The notes under the pieces were generated by a model. The model saw nothing but the letters and a program-made list of their open reading frames with translations. It had not been told where the DNA came from and ran no database searches. Shown piece after piece: positions 19,086 through 23,090 of a stretch of DNA of 23,090 bases. The position numbers and the translations under genes are program-made. Numbering within the stretch: the first letter of the stretch is position 1; each line of letters begins with the position of its first letter. Source of the DNA: Phoronis australis (taxonomy: Eukaryota; Phoronida; Phoronidae); the NCBI GenBank assembly GCA_002633005.1, contig NMRA01000509.1, positions 5,608 through 28,697 of the forward strand. Reading direction: 5' to 3'.

Positions 19086-19393
19086 TTAACCATGTCCAGT
19101 AGTGGCTTGGCCTCGTCGAACTCTAAACAGCACAAGCATTCCATTGCGGTTGGCATAACAACGCACACAGTGCATTTGCACCAAAATGTGTCACCACGTC
19201 TGTCCTCAGTAGCCGCCTCGTTTCTCTCAACAGCTGCCTGTGCCTGTGCGTACTCTGCCTTGTTATACTCGGGCTCAAGCATGTACCCACCCACTGAATG
19301 TCCGTGAAAAAATTCCTCGTCACCACTGCTGTGAACAAGGTCTCCGTCACTCATACTACTGTCATTGTAATACGGGTCACCGACTCCAGCCAT
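19084..19393 (-). pseudogene. P2X7 C-terminal-domain-like protein, 3'-truncated
   Basis: The ATG at 19391-19393 (a possible earlier one at 19411) opens an acidic N-terminus of about 35 residues. It is followed by YMLEPEYNKAEYAQ (about residues 37-50), an E/A-rich helix-like stretch, and the motif WCKCTVCVVMPTAMECLCC (residues 71-89: C72, C74, C77, C86, C88, C89). The EPEY…WCxCxxC…MPTxxECxCC order is the signature of invertebrate proteins related to the P2X7 receptor cytoplasmic ballast (P2RX7_C), whose cysteines bind zinc in the vertebrate receptor. There is no channel part. The remaining C-terminal half is missing: after about residue 103 the frame runs on to 18998 only by reading the transposase antisense. 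The frame is unbroken up to the junction. It faces the transposase. Confidence 0.75.
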
Positions 19394-19569
19394 TTTCAGC
19401 TTACAACACACTAAACAATCCCTAAATCCAACGTAGTTGAGTTCTCTACTAACCTATCTTGCCGCAGAATACTCGCCGATGGAAAGTGGTGGCGACAATT
19501 GTTGAAAAACAGCACAAAACAAAAGTAGAATAGAACAGATTCGCACGGTAAAGTCAACGCAAAACCAAG

Positions 19570-19727
19570 TGGCGGGAAACGCTTGCCTCCTAAAACGTCA
19601 CTTCCGGAGTAGCGGACGAGTAATTTATAAAATTACGAAAAGCTGTAATTAAGTGGAAAATATGTCTAGGATAACCAACCAACCTTATTTTAGCTCAAAA
19701 TGACATGGAAAAAGGTTGCCTTCGTCT
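19570..19727 (-). repeat. Right terminal inverted repeat
   Basis: Inverted partner of 18037-18194. It includes the motif ACGTCACTTCCGG at 19595-19607, about 200 bp upstream of the leftward ATG at 19393. Confidence 0.85.
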
Positions 19728-19731
19728 TTAA
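19728..19731. repeat. TTAA target-site duplication, right
   Basis: TTAA directly after the right terminal repeat, matching 18033-18036. Confidence 0.85.
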
Positions 19732-19952
19732 GTTGTACTATCTTCTATTATATAGTCTATTACATAAAATGCATCGCAGAAACCCCGTCTTCCCCGCTCC
19801 ACTGCAGACCTTCGTTGCGCCACTTACGGCACCGCCTTGGGCCCAGGTATTGCACCGGCCCCTTGCTTGGATTGGAGGTGTTCTATTTTTTCTCGCGGGC
19901 CGTTTTTTTCGCGGACGCGGAGGGAGGGTGGCCAGTTTCGTATTGGCCTTGG

Positions 19953-19991
19953 TGACGTCAGTTACTCGGCTCAATGGACTGGGTGACGTCA
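19953..19991. promoter_or_regulatory. Paired CRE palindromes, unit T1
   Basis: TGACGTCA at 19953-19960 and 19984-19991, starts 31 bp apart (about three helical turns). Both positions and the spacing are kept in unit T2. CREB/ATF-family binding is expected from the consensus; use is unproven. Confidence 0.55.
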
Positions 19992-20505
19992 CTTCGTCGC
20001 CTTACTTTCACTCCCTCCGGCTTCTAGCTGTCACGTATACAATTCATCTGGCCTGTCGCTGTCAAAATTTAATGATGCCTCATTAAAAAGTCCTTACTCT
20101 TCCTTGAGTAAACTATGTTATTTACCCTGGTGTTGGAAAATTGGCGTTCTTCAGTTATTCTGCTGGTAAAATTGCGATGCGCTCTTTGGGCGCCATTGCG
20201 TCACCTGTTGGCCAATTTCCATGTTATTCAATCATTGTGAAGTTGCGTACATGTCATAACAATCGCAATTGGTTTCATTTCATTACAAGTTTTTACTATT
20301 TTATGATCAAAAAACCCAATTTCAGAAAAAAACTCAAGAGATATGGCTGATATTTTCTGAAATAGTGCATACGGGCGGGTGCCACATTGCACTGTTTTCA
20401 AAACGACCAGAGATTTCCTTTGTTACAAAAGGCGGAGAATTACGAAAAATAACGTTTATTAGATCTTTTTACTTCTATAAACGGCTGTAACGGGCAAGGT
20501 GAGTG

Positions 20506-20935
20506 TCGGTTCATTCCCAGATTCTGCATGCACCAACGTTGTTAGCTCCAAGTTTAACGACGAGGTGACAAGTTGAGCACCGGTGTTCGGTGTTGATTTC
20601 GGTGTCTAACCAGCCTCCCGTTCAGTAACGCTAGGACCTCGCTAAAAAGCAAAACTTCACGAGATTACGTGAGATATTGCCGTGTATTTTAAAAACGAAC
20701 ACGTGACTTTGACTAGATTTTAGCTAGGTCCTATCGTAGGTCCTAGCGTCCACTGAACGCACGCCGGAGCTCTACACACACTAGCTACCTAGCTGTATGT
20801 TGACGATAGTCTTCATACAGCTAACTGGCTTTCTACCTCAGTATGTTCATTTATGATGCAATTTTTGTAATATACAGTATTTTAAATGCATTCTTAGTTT
20901 TCACTTTAAAGAATATCTCATTACTGTTCTTTGTG
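20506..20935 (+). other. 430-bp intron-like segment present only in unit T1
   Basis: Unit T2 passes directly from GTGAATG to TTACGGCAGGG, whereas T1 has 430 bp between GTGAGTG and TTACGGCAGGG. Its margins look spliceosomal: CAAG|GTGAGT upstream and TTCTTTGTGTTACGGCAG|GG downstream. Either T1 keeps an intron most of which was deleted in T2 (16 intronic bases remain there), or the segment was inserted. It contains MITE copy 3 and a perfect 10-bp stem TAGCTGTATG (20790-20799) / CATACAGCTA (20814-20823). Confidence 0.45.
20613..20765 (-). mobile_element. Palindromic MITE family M1, copy 3
   Basis: Inverted relative to copy 1. Read on the minus strand it matches 570-718 nearly end to end, including TCACGTGTTC, AATACACGGCAATA and GCTTTTTAGCGAGGTCCTAG blocks. 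The plus-strand left end is CGTTCAGTAACGCTAGGACC from 20619; the right end is CACTGAACGCACGCC to 20765. It lies wholly inside the segment that unit T2 lacks. Confidence 0.8.
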
Positions 20936-20943
20936 TTACGGCA

Positions 20944-21029
20944 GGGTCAAATGTTCTGGAAAGAAATTTGTACTACCTAGGGAAAGAATCCCGCAGCCGC
21001 ACACCTTGCCTACTAAAATCTGACAGTGA
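20944..21029 (+). CDS. Putative exon in unit T1 (hypothetical)
   Basis: After the acceptor-like TTACGGCAG the frame from 20947 encodes a 28-residue basic peptide, SNVLERNLYYLGKESRSRTP followed by CLLKSDSE, then TAA. Unit T2 has the same frame with mostly conservative changes (Y to C, K to R, S to N) and a slightly longer end. The opposite strand is also open here, so coding is not certain. I do not recognise the peptide. Confidence 0.2.
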
Positions 21030-21118
21030 GTAAAATTCTGCTTGAAGATTTGAACACGGCCTTTTCCAGAAGTATTCCTGTCTCTTGCAATGAACACTAA
21101 TGTTCACTTTTAGTCTAA

Positions 21119-21851
21119 GCGGACGCGGAGGGAGGGTGGTCAGCTTCTTACTGGCCTTGGTAACGTCAGTTGGTTGGCTCAACGGCCTAGGTGACGTCAC
21201 TCCGTCGGCTTAATTTCATTTTCTCCAGCGTCTGTCGCGTATATAATTCATCGGGCCTGTTGCCACCAAAATTAATGATGCCTCATTAAAAGTTGTTTAC
21301 TCTTCCTTGAGTAAACTAAATTATTTACCCGAGTGTTGAACATTGGCTTTCTTCAGATATTCTGCTGCTAAAATTGCCATGCGCTCTTTGGGCGCCATTG
21401 CGTCACCTATTGGTCAATTTCCATGTTCTTCGATCAACTGCGAGGTTGCGTACATATCATAACAATCGGAAGTGGTTTCATTTCGTTATAAGTTTTTGCT
21501 ATTTTAATACCAGAAAACCCAATTGCAGAACACAAACTCTCGAGAGATATCGCAAAATTTTAGGAAATGGCGCGTACGTGCGCGTGTCACGAGTATGCAC
21601 TGTTTTCAAAACAACGACAGATTTTCCTTTGTTAACGTTTAGTAGATTTTTTTACTTCTATGAACGGCTGTAATGGGCAACGTGAATGTTACGGCAGGGT
21701 CAAATGTTCTGGAAAGAAATTTGTACTGCCTAGGGAGAGAATCCCGCAACCGCACACCTTGCCTACTAAAATCTGACAGTGACAGAAATTCTGTTTGAAG
21801 CTTTGACCACGGTCTCTTCAAGAAGTATTCCTGTCTCTTGCGATGAACACT
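21119..21851 (+). repeat. Tandem unit T2 (promoter-like), compact
   Basis: Second copy of the T1 unit without the 430-bp segment. It keeps the CRE-type pair (TAACGTCA 21161-21168, TGACGTCA 21192-21199), a better TATA-like GCGTATATAATTC near 21239-21251, the TTTGGGCGCC…GCGTCAC block, and the final block from 21689 with the same putative short peptide frame. Only 20 bp separates it from the end of T1, so this is a true head-to-tail tandem duplication. Confidence 0.75.
21161..21199. promoter_or_regulatory. Paired CRE-type sites, unit T2
   Basis: TAACGTCA (one mismatch) and a perfect TGACGTCA, starts 31 bp apart exactly as in unit T1. Confidence 0.5.
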
Positions 21852-23090
21852 CCGTTCAGTCTTAGGTGAAAGCATGGGTAACGGCTAGTGTTGTATTAAA
21901 TTAAAAATATTGAATTAGAAATACTTTGTCTAGCCCTACGAGAACAGAATTCGTGATATTATTTTTCGCAATTCAGGGCCCAATGTAACGGTATGGAAAA
22001 TGACCCAGCAAATTCCTCACCCTTTGCCAGGGTGACTTACCGCTAAAGTATACTATAGTACAATAAGCAAGCCATTCACGGTGTACACAAGAAAGTACAA
22101 GCACGCCATATAGCTCACGTGTTTAATTCATACAGGTGAATGGTTTACGGTATTCAGCTGGACTATGAAAATAAACAGTCATGTCTGGCTTTGGAGCTCG
22201 AGTTCCCTTGTCTGTTGTGGGCGATGTTGTTTCAACCGATACTGTCAGCTGACTAATCCAACACATTCGTCACAGAGTAAAAATATTTTGAGAGCAGGCC
22301 TCGCGGCTGCGAATGGTCTCTGCAATATCTTTGTTTACAGGTTTGGCTGTGGACGACTCGTGGGTCAGTACTGATCGTTACCACCACTAAACCCTCACGC
22401 AAATGTTGTCAACAGCTGCGTTGACAAAGCGCGGGAAACTCAGCGTGCTTCGCTGCTGGATGTTAATCACGGGTAAGTTTTTCTCTTGGTTTATGTTTGT
22501 TCCTGTGTCGTCGATGGCATAGCGTGTTTTCGAAAACGTATGGTGAAAAACGTCAGGTGCAGTTGGACTAGCTATTCCGTTTGTGGTAAATCGTTGTGAT
22601 TTTTCGGAATACAAACACGGATGTGTTATTGAGACAACGATACCGACATAATTACATGTGAGTCGGCTTCGTCTGGATGTTGTGTTAGACGGCGGTAGCG
22701 CACTGTTGACAATAGGCTCAGTAGCCAAGTAGGCCGAGTAATATCTACTATTTCGTGACAAGTTTCGTTTCTACAGACTGCGAGACACGTTTCACTCGAT
22801 ATCGAATCACCTTACAGACGGTCACAAAGAAAGGTTTTGTCATGTTTTAGTCAAAGTAAAGTATTTTCGGTGAGGCACTTTGTTCGACATACGTGCCAGC
22901 AGCCTGCCTAACACTGTCGGGTTTGGCTGGGCTGCCCCAGTGCTTATTCAAGGTGCCAACGAAGTTATTGGTCTCGAGTAAGTAGTCTGTCTCCATGTGC
23001 ATACAAATAGCGGTTAGCTGTAAATGTACTACCTGTCGGAGTCTGATATTGCCTAGGCCGTTTATAGGGGTACGTCAATCTCTCTACCGT
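21852..23090. other. No supported gene
   Basis: The minus-strand frame 22387-22761 (124 residues) and the plus-strand frame 22165-22374 have no recognised domain or good splice context. GCG|GTAAGT on the minus strand near 22030-22040 and TTGTTTACAG|GT near 22331-22342 on the plus strand look splice-like in isolation. An exon of an unrecognised gene cannot be excluded. Confidence 0.4.

Larger units (their letters stand above)
18037..19727 (+). mobile_element. Kolobok-type DNA transposon, internally deleted (1,691 bp)
   Basis: The ends are long terminal inverted repeats, 18037-18194 and 19570-19727. They begin AGGCGAAGGCAACC on the left and AGACGAAGGCAACC on the right (read inward) and show about six mismatches in 158 bp. 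TTAA flanks both ends. THAP-domain transposase plus TTAA duplication is the known hallmark of the Kolobok superfamily; piggyBac shares TTAA but lacks THAP, and P elements make 8-bp duplications. Inside are a rightward THAP transposase fragment and a leftward P2X7-C-like fragment that meet near 19085. A DDE catalytic core is missing, so the element is non-autonomous. The similar ends suggest fairly recent insertion. Confidence 0.85.
19911..21098 (+). repeat. Tandem unit T1 (promoter-like), with extra segment
   Basis: The unit starts GCGGACGCGGAGGGAGGGTG and is repeated in tandem at 21119-21851, at roughly 80% identity by eye. Landmarks in order: two CRE-type sites 31 bp apart, a TATA-like CGTATACAATTC near 20033-20044, an AATGATGCCTCATTAAA block, the block TTTGGGCGCCATTGCGTCAC with a GGCCAAT (CCAAT) element, a 5'-splice-like CAAG|GTGAGT (20495-20504), and a final block beginning TTACGGCAGGGTC at 20936. 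Between the last two lies a 430-bp segment absent from unit T2. No long ORF runs through the unit. Confidence 0.75.

Noticed and set aside
18807-19307. 166-residue plus-strand ORF as one protein
   Set aside because: Its second half, from about 19085, is the antisense of the P2X7-C-like gene; the ORF is a chimera made by the internal deletion.
18037-19727. Assignment to piggyBac or P-element superfamily
   Set aside because: TTAA fits piggyBac but piggyBac transposases lack a THAP finger; P elements have THAP but make 8-bp target duplications. THAP plus TTAA points to Kolobok.
19911-21851. Pair of LTRs of a retrotransposon
   Set aside because: The units are only 20 bp apart with no room for an internal region, primer site or gag-pol, and there are no TG…CA ends.
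22387-22761. 124-residue minus-strand ORF
   Set aside because: No domain or supported splice sites; kept only as a note in the region description.

Overview
This is a eukaryotic, almost certainly metazoan, stretch of repeat-rich non-coding DNA. The evidence is a THAP-domain DNA transposon, several families of small inverted-repeat elements (MITEs), a tRNA-like SINE head, many frame-breaking stops and no operon-like packing. The mix of short MITEs, a GGATCC-containing terminal-repeat family and TACATG palindromes fits a marine invertebrate. The sequence alone does not tell me whether it is cnidarian, mollusc, hemichordate or cephalochordate. I found no intact host protein-coding gene; a few exon-like pieces are listed at low confidence.

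Layout. 1-2200: one copy of a dispersed repeat of about 320 bp, the first copy of a 150-bp palindromic MITE, and short stem-loops. 3000-4200: weakly repeated, AT-leaning DNA interrupted by a 212-bp element with inverted ends. 4600-5170: two weak exon-like ORFs. 6150-6900: a regulatory-looking block with a duplicated ~100-bp segment rich in heat-shock-element pentamers, including one perfect four-pentamer element, split by a GGATCC-type MITE. 7366-7529: a TA microsatellite abutting a hairpin MITE with a TA target duplication. 9660-10310: the second copy of the dispersed repeat, followed by a tRNA-like SINE head with a CRE palindrome just upstream. 10958-11453: a long imperfect inverted repeat. 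11848-11997: MITE copy 2. 14778-14958: second GGATCC-type element, inverted. 16555-16718: assembly gap.

The centrepiece is 18037-19727, a 1,691-bp DNA transposon. It has 158-bp terminal inverted repeats (about 96% identical by eye) and flanking TTAA target duplications, and I assign it to the Kolobok superfamily. It carries two convergent, truncated genes. Running rightward is a THAP-domain transposase pseudogene with one nonsense codon and one frameshift. Running leftward is a protein with the cysteine signature of the P2X7 C-terminal (ballast) domain. Their missing 3' halves meet at an internal deletion junction near 19085. Each terminal repeat carries an ETS/CRE-like motif that could serve as a promoter for the gene beside it. 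The likely parent is a larger element with a transposase and a P2X7-C-like protein facing each other.

To its right (19911-21851) is a tandemly duplicated unit of about 750 bp at roughly 80% identity. Both copies keep two CRE-type sites 31 bp apart, a TATA-like sequence and a putative downstream exon. The first copy has an extra 430-bp segment bounded by splice-like sequences that contains the third MITE copy; the second copy lacks it. The remainder to 23090 shows nothing I can support.
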